Part shown: positions 8,592 to 16,966 of the stretch, in pieces
Layout of the letters: every line of letters begins with the position of its first letter
How positions within the stretch are numbered: the stretch's first letter is position 1
From: Oscillospiraceae bacterium
GTDB taxonomy: Bacteria > Bacillota > Clostridia > Oscillospirales > Acutalibacteraceae
Assembly (NCBI GenBank): GCA_015066175.1
Contig: SVOW01000006.1
Location: 84,012-148,011 of the forward strand
Length of the DNA stretch: 64,000 nucleotides
Direction: 5' to 3'
Made by a program: the position numbers and the translations under genes
The notes under the pieces: model-generated
What the model was told of the DNA's origin: nothing
Database searches by the model: none
The model's input: the letters and a program-made list of their open reading frames with translations, nothing else

Positions 8592-9744
8592 AATTTTCCC
8601 ATTCCTTTTCCATTGATTCATTCGGATAAGATAAACTTCCGTATGAAAAAAGTGCAAAACCGTTGCAATCTTTTTTTCGCAGAAACAAAAGCTGTTCTGA
8701 AAGAATATTATTGTTTTCTTCCCATTCATCTCTTCCTTCTCCTGCATAATAATCAGACTGTCCGCATTTGTAGCAGGCAAGGCCGATTATCAGCTTTTTG
8801 TTTTTGTTTGTAACGAGTTTTCTCCATTCCTCAACCACTTCCTTATAGGGCATTTTTTCGTTTTCAAAGCCATAATAAACCTGGGGAATTATCCAGTCGC
8901 AGAAACCGTCTTTTGTTGACCAGCTTTTCACGTCAGCAAAAAGGCGGTTCATATTTTCATCATAATCTGCGCAAGGACTTATGCTTACAATAATCGATTT
9001 GCTTTTGTTTTTTGCAATGCTGTACATGCCTGACACAAATGCGTTTACCTGCTCACGTCTGAATTCAGTCAGAGATAATTTGCCTGACTCAGTTTTGTAA
9101 CGGCTGTAGTCTGATTTGTCGATTTCCTCGTCTGTAACTGGATAAAAAAAGTCGTCAATATGTATGCCGTCTATGTTGTAATTGTGTATTAATTCACGCA
9201 CACCGTCAAGAATAAGCTTCTGCACTTTCATTGATGCAGGATTGTAAAAAATTCCTTTTTCGCAGATGTAAATATCATTCTGATTTTCTTCATGCATTTT
9301 TCTTGCAGGATTGTTTTCTGATAAAGAAGTTATGTTTTTATCAGAAGAAATTCTGTAGGGATTTATCCAGGCGTGAATTTTCAGGTTATGAGAATGTGCA
9401 ACATCAATGAAAATATTCAGTGGGTCATAGCCGGGGGATTTACCCTGCTCACCTGAGATGAATTTGCTCCAGGGGAAGATGTCTGATTTGTAAAATGCAT
9501 CACCGTATGGTCTTACCTGAAGAAAAACATGATTAAAACCTTTTGCTTTGATATCCTTGAACATATTTTCTGCTTTTGCCCTGAAGCCACCTTCGCTGAT
9601 TCCCTGAAAATGTGGTGACATATCAAAAACACTTATCCATATTGCTCTGATTTCATTCTGCAGTTTTTCCTGCGTTGCTGTATCTCTGCCACTGCAACCG
9701 GATAACACAATTATACTTATCAGAATACATAAAAACCTTTTCAC
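8575..9744 (-). CDS. Glycosyl hydrolase-like lipoprotein (GHL10/DUF187)
   Basis: A 389-residue protein with a lipoprotein signal peptide ending in the lipobox LSGCS, so it should be anchored outside the membrane. The mature part is a TIM-barrel of the GHL10/DUF187 family, with EIRAIWISVFD, KGFNHVFLQVRPYGDAFYKS, HAWINPYR and DGIHIDDFFYP. Members are thought to act on peptidoglycan or other glycans; no specificity is assigned here. GTG at 9744 has a GGAGGG site six bases upstream. Nothing indicates an operon partner. Confidence 0.83.
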   Translation of the reverse strand: MKRFLCILISIIVLSGCSGRDTATQEKLQNEIRAIWISVFDMSPHFQGISEGGFRAKAENMFKDIKAKGFNHVFLQVRPYGDAFYKSDIFPWSKFISGEQGKSPGYDPLNIFIDVAHSHNLKIHAWINPYRISSDKNITSLSENNPARKMHEENQNDIYICEKGIFYNPASMKVQKLILDGVRELIHNYNIDGIHIDDFFYPVTDEEIDKSDYSRYKTESGKLSLTEFRREQVNAFVSGMYSIAKNKSKSIIVSISPCADYDENMNRLFADVKSWSTKDGFCDWIIPQVYYGFENEKMPYKEVVEEWRKLVTNKNKKLIIGLACYKCGQSDYYAGEGRDEWEENNNILSEQLLFLRKKDCNGFALFSYGSLSYPNESMEKEWENFSSSL

Positions 9745-9802
9745 ATCATACCCTCCGGAATTTTTTTTGCTACATATATATGAAAAGAATTTTTGAAATA
9801 TA

Positions 9803-9829
9803 ACGCTGAAAATCCGGATTTATCAGTGC
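9803..9829. repeat. Imperfect inverted repeat between divergent genes
   Basis: CGCTGA and AAATCC arms are mirrored by GGATTT and TCAGTGCG in the gap between the lipoprotein and GPH symporter genes. It could be an operator or a chance hairpin. Confidence 0.3.
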
Positions 9830-9905
9830 GTTTGCGTTATTGTTTTTTTCTGCTGTCTGTGATATAATTAATGAAAATATACTTTCTCTGAAAGGAGAAC
9901 AAATT

Positions 9906-11297
9906 ATGAGCGAATATAAAACTTCCTGGGGAGTTAAATTCGGCTACGGCATAGGTGCGTTAGGTCTTGATTTATCTTACGGACTTTTCTATTCCTACCT
10001 TTCTTATTATCTGACAAGTTTAGGTATTGCCGAAGCATTCCTTCTGATTATCACACCTCTTGCACGTATCTGGGACGGAATTAACGACCCTATGATGGGC
10101 ACAATCGTTGACAACACAAAAACAAAAATGGGTAAATACAGACCATGGATTCTTATCGGTACTGCATCAAACGCGATTGTGTTGTTTCTTCTGTTTTCAA
10201 ATTTCGGTATGAGTGGTACACCTCTTTACATATACATCGCAATAATGTATGTTCTCTGGGGTATGACAAACACAATGGCAGACATTCCCTACTGGTCAAT
10301 GGTGCCTTCGTTCACAAACGATATGAAAGACAGAAACCTTGTTGCAACTGTTGCACGTGCTTTCAGCGGAATCGGTCAGGGACTTATCAGCATTCTCACA
10401 CCTATGATTCTTCCCATGCTTTCAACAGGTCTTAAAAAGACAGAAGACGGCTACAGCCCTGACGGATTTTCAAAATGGGCACTTATCTGCGGAATTTTCC
10501 TTGTGACTTTTGCAGTTATCTGCGTTCTTTCAACAAAAGAAAGAAATGTTGTTTACTCAAATGAGAAATTCAGCTTCAGAAAAGTTTTCAGCGTTATAAA
10601 ATCAAACGACCAGCTTGTTGTGTTTATGATTTTTGCAATGATTTCAAATGCAGGCTGGTATCTCACAAGCAGCACTGCTGTTTACTATTTTACAGATGTT
10701 CTGGGCAATCCAAAAGAACAGAGCCTTTTCTCAACAATCGGTGCTGTGGGCTCTGCACTCGGTCTTCTTGTTATTCCCGTGCTGAGCAAGAAATTTTCAA
10801 ACCGCGTGATTTATCTTATTTCACTTTCCACAACAATCATAGGCTACGTTCTTATGTTCCTTTTCGGACCTGTGCTGAAAATCACAATTGCAATGGATAT
10901 AAGCTATGCTCTTGCAAGCATCGGTATCGGTTCAATGTTTGTAGGTCAGACAATTTTCCTTTCTGATATTGTTGATTATGGTGAATTCAAAACAGGCAAA
11001 AGAAGTGAAAGTATCACTTTCTCAATGAAAGGCTTCCTGCAGAAAATGGCCTATACTTTCCAGACATTCTTCCTTTTCGGAGGTTTAGGTCTTATGAATT
11101 ATACACAGCAGAAAGCTGTTGAAACTTTCAACGAGCCTACAAAAACAGCTATCGGCATTATCTGTTTTGGCATTCCGCCGATTCTGCTTGCTGTTTCACT
11201 TATTATTTTCAAAACAAAATTCAGACTTCACGGCAAACTCCGCGAAGAAGTTCACGATTATATTGCTGCAAAACGTGCAGGTGAAGAAGCTGAATAA
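9906..11297 (+). CDS. GPH-family sugar:cation symporter (MFS)
   Basis: A 463-residue, twelve-helix symporter of the glycoside-pentoside-hexuronide family, which takes up glycosides with Na+ or H+. Diagnostic stretches are KFGYGIGALGLDLSYGLFY at the start, ARIWDGINDPMMGTIVDNT with the conserved acidic cation-site residues, and KTKMGKYRPWILIG in the first cytoplasmic loop. ATG 9906 follows GAAAGGAG; the open frame extends to 9840 but lacks a ribosome site there. The phosphoesterase gene starts 16 bases downstream, so co-transcription is likely. The sugar carried is not known. Confidence 0.88.
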   Translation: MSEYKTSWGVKFGYGIGALGLDLSYGLFYSYLSYYLTSLGIAEAFLLIITPLARIWDGINDPMMGTIVDNTKTKMGKYRPWILIGTASNAIVLFLLFSNFGMSGTPLYIYIAIMYVLWGMTNTMADIPYWSMVPSFTNDMKDRNLVATVARAFSGIGQGLISILTPMILPMLSTGLKKTEDGYSPDGFSKWALICGIFLVTFAVICVLSTKERNVVYSNEKFSFRKVFSVIKSNDQLVVFMIFAMISNAGWYLTSSTAVYYFTDVLGNPKEQSLFSTIGAVGSALGLLVIPVLSKKFSNRVIYLISLSTTIIGYVLMFLFGPVLKITIAMDISYALASIGIGSMFVGQTIFLSDIVDYGEFKTGKRSESITFSMKGFLQKMAYTFQTFFLFGGLGLMNYTQQKAVETFNEPTKTAIGIICFGIPPILLAVSLIIFKTKFRLHGKLREEVHDYIAAKRAGEEAE

Positions 11298-11312
11298 TAA
11301 GGAACTGATGTT

Positions 11313-12404
11313 ATGCAACTTGAATTCAGAAATAAAAAATTTAAAATAATGCAGGTGGCTGACACTCAGGAGGGGAAAAGGGTAAGCCCTGATTTGCTTA
11401 ATCTCCTGAATGCAGCAATGGAAGAAGAAAAGCCTGACCTGGTTGTTTATTCAGGCGACCAGATATGGAATATCGCTTCTTTCAAAGGCAACAGAAAAAT
11501 TGTTCACGACGTGCTTTATAAAATCACAGAGCCTGCACACTCAAGAAATGTGCCTTTCACAATCTGTTTCGGAAATCACGACAGACAAGTGGGTCTTTCA
11601 AACGAAGAACAGTTTGAAATTTATAAAACCATCCCCAACTTTGTAGGTGAAAGTGCAGAAAATGTTGACGGCTGTGCAAACCATGTGATTGAAATAAAAA
11701 AGGGAGATGAAATTGTCTTTCTTCTTTACTGCATTGACAGCCACACAAGCCTTAAAATAGGCTATGACCATGTGCACGAAAACCAGATTGAATGGTATAG
11801 AAAAACACGTGATGAATACAAAGAAAAAACAGGAAAGTACATTCCCTCAATTGTGATTCAGCATATTCCCGTGCCTGAAGTTGACCAGCTTATGCTTGAA
11901 GTAAAAAAAGGCACAAAAGGTGCTGTGCAAGGCTTCAGAAACCGTGCAGGTAAATGGTATGTGCTTGATGAAAAGAAAGTAAACAAAGGTGCTTTTATGA
12001 AAGAATCTCCTGCTGACCCTATGGAAAACGGCGGTCAGTTTGATGCAATGGCAGAAAAAGGTGACGTAAAAGGCATTTACTTCGGCCATGACCATATCAA
12101 TTCTTTCAACGGCAACGTAAGAGGTATTGACGTAGGTTACACTCAGGGTGCAGGTTTTCATATTTACGGACCCGGTCTTGACAGAGGTGTGAGAATTATT
12201 TCTCTTGACTCTGACGGCACATTTGAAACCTACGACCGCAGATACAGGGATTTAGTCGGCAGAAAGGTAAAAGAAAAACTGCGTTTTGCAATGTATCAGG
12301 TTATGCCCACAAATGTTTATGAAGCTTTTTACAGATTGATTAAAGTTTTCGGCGTTGCAGCAGCAATTGCTATAATTGTTTTAATAATAAAACAATTTAA
12401 ATAA
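11313..12404 (+). CDS. Calcineurin-like metallophosphoesterase with C-terminal membrane anchor
   Basis: A 363-residue metallophosphoesterase of the Dcr2/purple-acid-phosphatase-like group. Metal-site motifs are visible in order: VADTQEG near residue 16, VVYSGDQIW, CFGNHDRQ, IQHIPVPE and YFGHDHIN. The usual DxH of block one reads DTQ, as in some members of this branch. A single hydrophobic helix near residues 345-360 (VAAAIAIIVLIIKQ) would tether the C-terminus to the membrane, leaving the catalytic domain probably cytoplasmic because there is no signal peptide. It follows the GPH symporter by 16 bases. The substrate is unknown. Confidence 0.78.
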   Translation: MQLEFRNKKFKIMQVADTQEGKRVSPDLLNLLNAAMEEEKPDLVVYSGDQIWNIASFKGNRKIVHDVLYKITEPAHSRNVPFTICFGNHDRQVGLSNEEQFEIYKTIPNFVGESAENVDGCANHVIEIKKGDEIVFLLYCIDSHTSLKIGYDHVHENQIEWYRKTRDEYKEKTGKYIPSIVIQHIPVPEVDQLMLEVKKGTKGAVQGFRNRAGKWYVLDEKKVNKGAFMKESPADPMENGGQFDAMAEKGDVKGIYFGHDHINSFNGNVRGIDVGYTQGAGFHIYGPGLDRGVRIISLDSDGTFETYDRRYRDLVGRKVKEKLRFAMYQVMPTNVYEAFYRLIKVFGVAAAIAIIVLIIKQFK

Positions 12405-12427
12405 TACAAAAGCAAAAGGGATTTTTT

Positions 12428-12985
12428 ATGGTGGAAATTAAACGCTACGAAGAAAAGTACAAGGAAGATGTGCGTTTTGTGTGCTGTAACAGTGAAGGTC
12501 CTTGCACATGGAGCGAGAAAAAGCAATATATTATTCTTACAACTTTCTGCGACTATTTTATAGAAAAAGAGGGAAACAATTGCTTTGTAGCCGTTGACGA
12601 AAACGACAAAGCTGTGGGTTATATTCTCTGCGCTGAAAACTATGATAATTTCAAAAAGGTTTTCAGGAAAGAATATGTTACACGATTCAAAAAATATGAC
12701 CTTGCAGGCAGAGCAGTTGCAGTTTTTTCAACCTTTATTCAGGCAAGGCTCAGAAAAAAATATCCTGCCCATATGCACATTGATATCCTGCCCGAATATC
12801 AGCGGATGGGGCTTGGTCACAAACTGGTTGATGCTCTTTGTGAAAACCTGAAAGAGAAAAAAATCAGTGGCGTTTGCCTTACAATGTATGCCGGCAATGA
12901 AAAAGGCGGAAATTTTTATAAAAAATATGGTTTCACATTACTTAAAACAATATTTTCAACCGCCATTTTTGCATTGGAACTATAA
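12428..12985 (+). CDS. GNAT family N-acetyltransferase
   Basis: A 185-residue GNAT protein. The acetyl-CoA binding motif A is clear: MHIDILPEYQRMGLGHKLVDAL, with the Q/R-x-x-G-x-G/A core seen as QRMGLG near residue 125. The C-terminal GGNFYKKYGF segment is also typical. It may share the transcript of the preceding phosphoesterase gene (23 bases apart). The acceptor substrate cannot be inferred. Confidence 0.82.
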   Translation: MVEIKRYEEKYKEDVRFVCCNSEGPCTWSEKKQYIILTTFCDYFIEKEGNNCFVAVDENDKAVGYILCAENYDNFKKVFRKEYVTRFKKYDLAGRAVAVFSTFIQARLRKKYPAHMHIDILPEYQRMGLGHKLVDALCENLKEKKISGVCLTMYAGNEKGGNFYKKYGFTLLKTIFSTAIFALEL

Positions 12986-12990
12986 AAGAA

Positions 12991-13026
12991 AACCGTTGAA
13001 TCTACAAACGATTCAACGGTTTTTTT
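12991..13026. terminator. Bidirectional terminator between the convergent GNAT and GH98-like genes
   Basis: Perfect 12-bp stem (about 12991-13002 with 13010-13021), with a T run on the plus side. An A-rich flank could let it work in the other direction as well. Confidence 0.82.
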
Positions 13027-13041
13027 CTTATATTAAATTTA

Positions 13042-14994
13042 TTATTCACCTTTTACGGTTATTCTCACTTCGCCGTTTGAAATAATGGTAAGTGTGAGTG
13101 TGCCTGATTCTTCGTCAAATTCAGTTTTCAGTTTTGCTGAGTTTGAGCCTGTTGCAGTAACAGTCGGCTCACTTTCATAGCCTGAAAGAGTGATTACTGA
13201 TTCTCTGAAGTTTTTCGGGTCACTTCTTTTTCCACCCGTTGCATAAGATATCATAAAATCATTTTCGCTTTCAAGGCCTGCACAAACAGCATCTGTATCA
13301 AGCCTGAGGTTACATAAATCTATATTGATTTTATTTTCTTCTTCTTTAAAAACAGCATAAGTGTGTGCCACAAATTCTGCATTAAGTTCTTTGTTGCTTT
13401 CAGGTAATGTATATTTCACAGTCTGCAGACTGTCTGTTATTTTGTTTTCGTTACTGTTGAAAACATAGATATAATCGTTTATATCAAACAACACTCCGTT
13501 GCCTTCATATGTTTCTTCATAATGTTTGTTGAAGAATTTTTCCTTTATGGGATTTATGAAAAGCAGTTTGAAGAAATATTTAAAATCGTTGAGAATGTAG
13601 CTGTCAGGCAGGACTTCTTCAGGATTTGAATAAATGGGAAGAATGGGAATCACATAATATCTGCCTGTTGATGGCACCCATGTTTTTGTGCAATCAAAAT
13701 AAATGTTATCTATTTTCTCCTGGAAGAATGTGAAAGAATCGCAGTAAAGTCCCTGAAGAAAATGTGCATCGTTACCGCTTACGGGATAAGAAGCAGGAAG
13801 AGTCATTTTGTATGCAACTTTAACATTTTCTTTTACTTCTTCTTTATCAGGCACAGCACCATCAAGTGCCATTCTGAAAAATGGATAAAGCACATCGTAA
13901 AAAGTAGGCGTGAGCACCACGTTGCCGTTTACCCAATGATATAATCCGCCTCGTGAAAAAGTGCCTTCAATAGCAAACACAGTAGCACCTGCAACGATAT
14001 CTGCAATCAGGTCAATTCCGTAAAGTGCGGGAGGATATTTTGATGTATATGCAAAATCAGGCTCATTTGGTTTTAAACCTAAATCATCGTATTCTGTAAA
14101 CCCTTCTTCATACCAGAGGAAATTTTCAAGGTTTACACCCCAGTTTCCGCAAACATCGTCAAGCCAGCAACCCATAATATTAGACTGTGAAGCAAAGTGT
14201 CTGCCGTGACCGTTGTGCTTGTCCATAATAATTATGTTTTCAGTGTTTGCTTTAAGCAAATCATAAAGCTCTCTGTCTTTAAGAATATGGTTTACATAGT
14301 TGTTCTTTTTCCAGTAAATATATTCCATATCCTGCCAGATAAACAAACCGCCGTTTTCAGCGCATGCTTTTATGCAGGATTTCATACGTGCCAGAATGTT
14401 TTTGTTAACACCCATATCATTTGTTACAGCGTCAGTTGCAAGGTGTTCGTTTGTAACACCATTTGTAGAAAGTTCAACCTGAACAAAACCCATAAGAGAT
14501 TCGTGATTTTTAAATACGTCTGACAGTTCTTCTTGTGTGAACGGGTCACGCTCCTTATTTGTGCAGAAGCATTCTGACTGCAGAACAACGGGAACATCAT
14601 ATTCATCAGTATAACCCAATATTTCATCCCAGTAATCAAGCTGTTCCTGTGGAGTAAGATATGTAGGACCTTCGTCAATGTAAATTACGGCAAAAGCCTT
14701 TACATCTTCAGGCAATGCCCAATATGTAAGCACCGCTTCATATGCAATATCGTATGGTGTGGGCATATGTAAGAATCTGGGACAGTTTCTTATCATAAAA
14801 AGCGGATTTTCTTCGTCAACATAAAGGCGAAGTCCGTCAACTTCTTTTCTCTGCCTTATTTCTGAACTTACAGGAGGATTGTCAGGCAGAAGAATAAATC
14901 CGTCTTCTGTCTGGTTTTGTTCCTGTGCGCAAATTTCCACAGGAAGCATAAAAATTGTAATAAGTGCAAGTAAAATACTTATAAATTTTTTCAC
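13042..14994 (-). CDS. Secreted GH98-like glycoside hydrolase
   Basis: A 650-residue exported protein. GTG at 14994 has an AGAGGTG site and starts a classical signal peptide (KKFISILLALITIFMLP) with cleavage near ICAQEQ. The body resembles the GH98 pair of domains: a barrel with AFAVIYIDEGP, VPVVLQSECF, FIWQDMEYIYW and GATVFAIEGTFSRGG, then a C-terminal region with RYYVIPILP. GH98 enzymes are endo-beta-galactosidases that cut blood-group antigens or xylan-related substrates. No lipobox or wall anchor is seen. The assignment comes from motif memory only; another TIM-barrel family is possible. Confidence 0.55.
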   Translation of the reverse strand: MKKFISILLALITIFMLPVEICAQEQNQTEDGFILLPDNPPVSSEIRQRKEVDGLRLYVDEENPLFMIRNCPRFLHMPTPYDIAYEAVLTYWALPEDVKAFAVIYIDEGPTYLTPQEQLDYWDEILGYTDEYDVPVVLQSECFCTNKERDPFTQEELSDVFKNHESLMGFVQVELSTNGVTNEHLATDAVTNDMGVNKNILARMKSCIKACAENGGLFIWQDMEYIYWKKNNYVNHILKDRELYDLLKANTENIIIMDKHNGHGRHFASQSNIMGCWLDDVCGNWGVNLENFLWYEEGFTEYDDLGLKPNEPDFAYTSKYPPALYGIDLIADIVAGATVFAIEGTFSRGGLYHWVNGNVVLTPTFYDVLYPFFRMALDGAVPDKEEVKENVKVAYKMTLPASYPVSGNDAHFLQGLYCDSFTFFQEKIDNIYFDCTKTWVPSTGRYYVIPILPIYSNPEEVLPDSYILNDFKYFFKLLFINPIKEKFFNKHYEETYEGNGVLFDINDYIYVFNSNENKITDSLQTVKYTLPESNKELNAEFVAHTYAVFKEEENKINIDLCNLRLDTDAVCAGLESENDFMISYATGGKRSDPKNFRESVITLSGYESEPTVTATGSNSAKLKTEFDEESGTLTLTIISNGEVRITVKGE

Positions 14995-15034
14995 GAGTGA
15001 ACACCTCTTTATAACTGACAGGTTGTATAAAGAT

Positions 15035-15068
15035 AAAAATGCCCGGTGATTTACACAGAGCATTTTTT
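15035..15068 (-). terminator. Terminator for the pth/peptide transcript
   Basis: On the minus strand, AAAAATGC is repeated inverted as GCATTTTT around an 18-base loop, ending in a T run. It lies just after the 39-residue peptide gene and before the GH98-like gene. Confidence 0.5.
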
Positions 15069-15078
15069 AAGTATCAGA

Positions 15079-15198
15079 TTAACCGATAAGTGCGAAAGTT
15101 TTAAGGAAATTAACGATAAAATCAAGAATGCTTTTCAATGTTCCAAGGTCAACCATGCTGCTGAAAAAAGATTCAATAGTTGCGAAAATAGCTTCCAT
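15079..15198 (-). CDS. Unrecognised 39-residue amphipathic peptide
   Basis: A very short gene with a near-perfect ribosome site (AGGAGGTG five to six bases before ATG). The peptide begins MEAIFATIESFFSSM and ends in NFLKTFALIG. About half of the residues are hydrophobic (Ile, Leu, Phe, Val), spaced with Glu2, Glu9, Asp17, Lys22, Asp26 and Lys33, so most of it could form an amphipathic helix of net charge about -2. There is no cysteine, tryptophan or signal peptide. It starts 12 bases after the pth stop and ends before a terminator, so it is probably the last gene of the ddl-argS-glmU-pth run. Size and character recall phenol-soluble-modulin-type peptides, but no homology is claimed. Confidence 0.68.
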   Translation of the reverse strand: MEAIFATIESFFSSMVDLGTLKSILDFIVNFLKTFALIG

Positions 15199-15209
15199 TT
15201 TTTCACCTC

Positions 15210-15815
15210 CTAATTCATTCTGTTCATTGCTTCATCGATTTTGCCGTCGAGCATAAGCGGTAAATTTTTACACACTTTTTCGGCAACATCGTGTAAAGTT
15301 TTAAGTTCATCGTTTGTAAAACGTGAAAGAACCCAGTCAGCTAAATCTTCCCACTCGGCAGGTTTCTTTCCAACGCCGATTTTAATACGGGGGAAGTTGT
15401 CACTGTTCAAATGATAAATTATGCTTTTGATTCCGTTATGTCCTCCGTCAGAGCCTTTTCTTCTCACGCGGATTTTTCCCACATCAAGGGATATGTCATC
15501 ATAAATCACAATAACATTTTCAGGTGGGATTTTGTAAAACTGAGCTGCATCCCTTACAGCCTCGCCACTGTTGTTCATAAAAGTCTGCGGTTTCATAACA
15601 AGGCAACGATGACCTTTTATATCAACATCGGCAAGCAAAGATTTATATTTAAGCTTGTTAATTTTAAAATCAAGTTTGTCTGCCAAAAAATCAACACACA
15701 TAAATCCTGCATTGTGCCTTGTGAATTCGTATTTATCACCGGGATTTCCAAGACCCACAATTAAAAATTCTGCACCTGAAGATGCAAATTCTTTTTTCTT
15801 TCTGATTCCGAACAT
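15210..15815 (-). CDS. pth: Peptidyl-tRNA hydrolase
   Basis: Pth frees tRNA from prematurely released peptidyl-tRNA. The 201-residue protein has the family motifs FLIVGLGNPGDKYEFTRHNAG (catalytic His in RHNAG), MKPQTFMNNSGEAV and VIYDDISLDVGKIR (the Asp that assists His), and GSDGGHNGIKSI. The length is normal. It starts 6 bases after the GlmU-like gene and is probably co-transcribed with it, an arrangement seen in many Firmicutes. Confidence 0.96.
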   Translation of the reverse strand: MFGIRKKKEFASSGAEFLIVGLGNPGDKYEFTRHNAGFMCVDFLADKLDFKINKLKYKSLLADVDIKGHRCLVMKPQTFMNNSGEAVRDAAQFYKIPPENVIVIYDDISLDVGKIRVRRKGSDGGHNGIKSIIYHLNSDNFPRIKIGVGKKPAEWEDLADWVLSRFTNDELKTLHDVAEKVCKNLPLMLDGKIDEAMNRMN

Positions 15816-15821
15816 AATTTA

Positions 15822-16904
15822 TTATTTCATCCTTTTATAAGGTTTTTTCTTCAAAACCCAGTCTTCTTTATTGACCTGCCTTGCACGTGCAATTGAAAGT
15901 GAATTTGCCTCAACCTCTTCTGTGACGGTTGAGCCTGCTGCAACGAAAGCGTCTTTGCCTATTTTCACAGGTGCAACAAGATTCACTCCGCAGCCGATAA
16001 AAGCACCATCTTCGATAATGGTCTTGTTTTTATTTCTGCCGTCAAAATTAACAGTTGCACAACCGCAGCCAATATTCACTTCTTTTCCAACAAAGCTATC
16101 GCCTATATAAGACAAGTGTGAGATTTTTGCATTTTCTTCAACAAATGCATTTTTCAGTTCAACAAAATTTCCCACTTTTGCATTTTTGCCTATAACACAG
16201 CCGGGTCTTATTCTTGCGAAAGGACCTATCTGCGCACCGCAGAAAATTTTGTTTTCACCCATAATAATTGTTGAAGGATGAATTTTCACACCGCTTTCAA
16301 TTTCTGCATCTTCTGAAATCACAACACCTTGCGTGCAGGGAATTTCCACACCCGAAAGCATTAGCTTTTCAAGAATTTTTCTTCTTTTGTATTCAGAAAG
16401 CTGTGATGCTTCGTAAAGATTTTCTGATTTTAAAAAATCTTCATTTTTACGGCTTATGAATTCGTTGATTCTGTCAAAATCTCCTGCAATATCATTCAAT
16501 GAAATTTCTTCGTCTTTTTCAAAAGCACAATGTTTTTTCAGGTCGCTTACTTTTACCCATAACGCAGAAAACGAATCGCAGAAATCAGAAACAACTGCAG
16601 TAGTTTTTCTGCCGTTTTTCAAAAAAGCTTCATATGATTTTTCAATTGTCTGCTTTGAGATAAAAGGGGTTGTACCCTCTGCAATAAAAATATCTGAATT
16701 TTTGTTCTGCAGAATAAAATTGCGTAATTTTTCAGTTCTTTCTTCTTTTTCAAAAAGGAAAAAAATGTCGTTTATCCCTGCCTTCAATAACGACGTTTTT
16801 AAAATTTCCCACATAGGTTTAAAAACGATTTCTGCAGAAGACAGGCTCTTTTTGCTTTTTGGTGACATCTTTTTTTCGCACAGAATCAATGAACACTTTT
16901 TCAT
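15822..16904 (-). CDS. GlmU-like protein: intact acetyltransferase, degenerate uridylyltransferase domain
   Basis: Standard GlmU (about 456 residues) makes UDP-GlcNAc with an N-terminal pyrophosphorylase and a C-terminal left-handed beta-helix acetyltransferase. Here the protein has 360 residues. From about residue 195 the hexapeptide repeats are clear and well kept, with RPGCVIGKNAKVGNFVE, the catalytic His263 in ISHLSYIGD, and VNIGCGCATVNFDG. The first 190 residues are short and eroded: the nucleotide-binding G-x-G-T-R-M-x-S is replaced by CEKKMSPKSKKSL, although FKPMWEIL still recalls the K-P-M motif. It may be acetyltransferase only, with UDP-sugar formation done by another enzyme. It sits between argS and pth. 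Confidence 0.8.
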   Translation of the reverse strand: MKKCSLILCEKKMSPKSKKSLSSAEIVFKPMWEILKTSLLKAGINDIFFLFEKEERTEKLRNFILQNKNSDIFIAEGTTPFISKQTIEKSYEAFLKNGRKTTAVVSDFCDSFSALWVKVSDLKKHCAFEKDEEISLNDIAGDFDRINEFISRKNEDFLKSENLYEASQLSEYKRRKILEKLMLSGVEIPCTQGVVISEDAEIESGVKIHPSTIIMGENKIFCGAQIGPFARIRPGCVIGKNAKVGNFVELKNAFVEENAKISHLSYIGDSFVGKEVNIGCGCATVNFDGRNKNKTIIEDGAFIGCGVNLVAPVKIGKDAFVAAGSTVTEEVEANSLSIARARQVNKEDWVLKKKPYKRMK

Positions 16905-16944
16905 AAATTATGCTCCTTTTCAAAAATTTTCAGGTGCATTTATT

Positions 16945-16964
16945 TTATGAAAAATTTTTCATAA
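16945..16964. repeat. Perfect 20-bp palindrome between argS and the GlmU-like gene
   Basis: An uninterrupted palindrome, TTATGAAAAA mirrored by TTTTTCATAA, three bases after the argS stop. On the minus strand it is not followed by a good U run, so it could be a weak terminator, an RNA processing hairpin or an operator. Confidence 0.55.
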
Positions 16965-16966
16965 TA

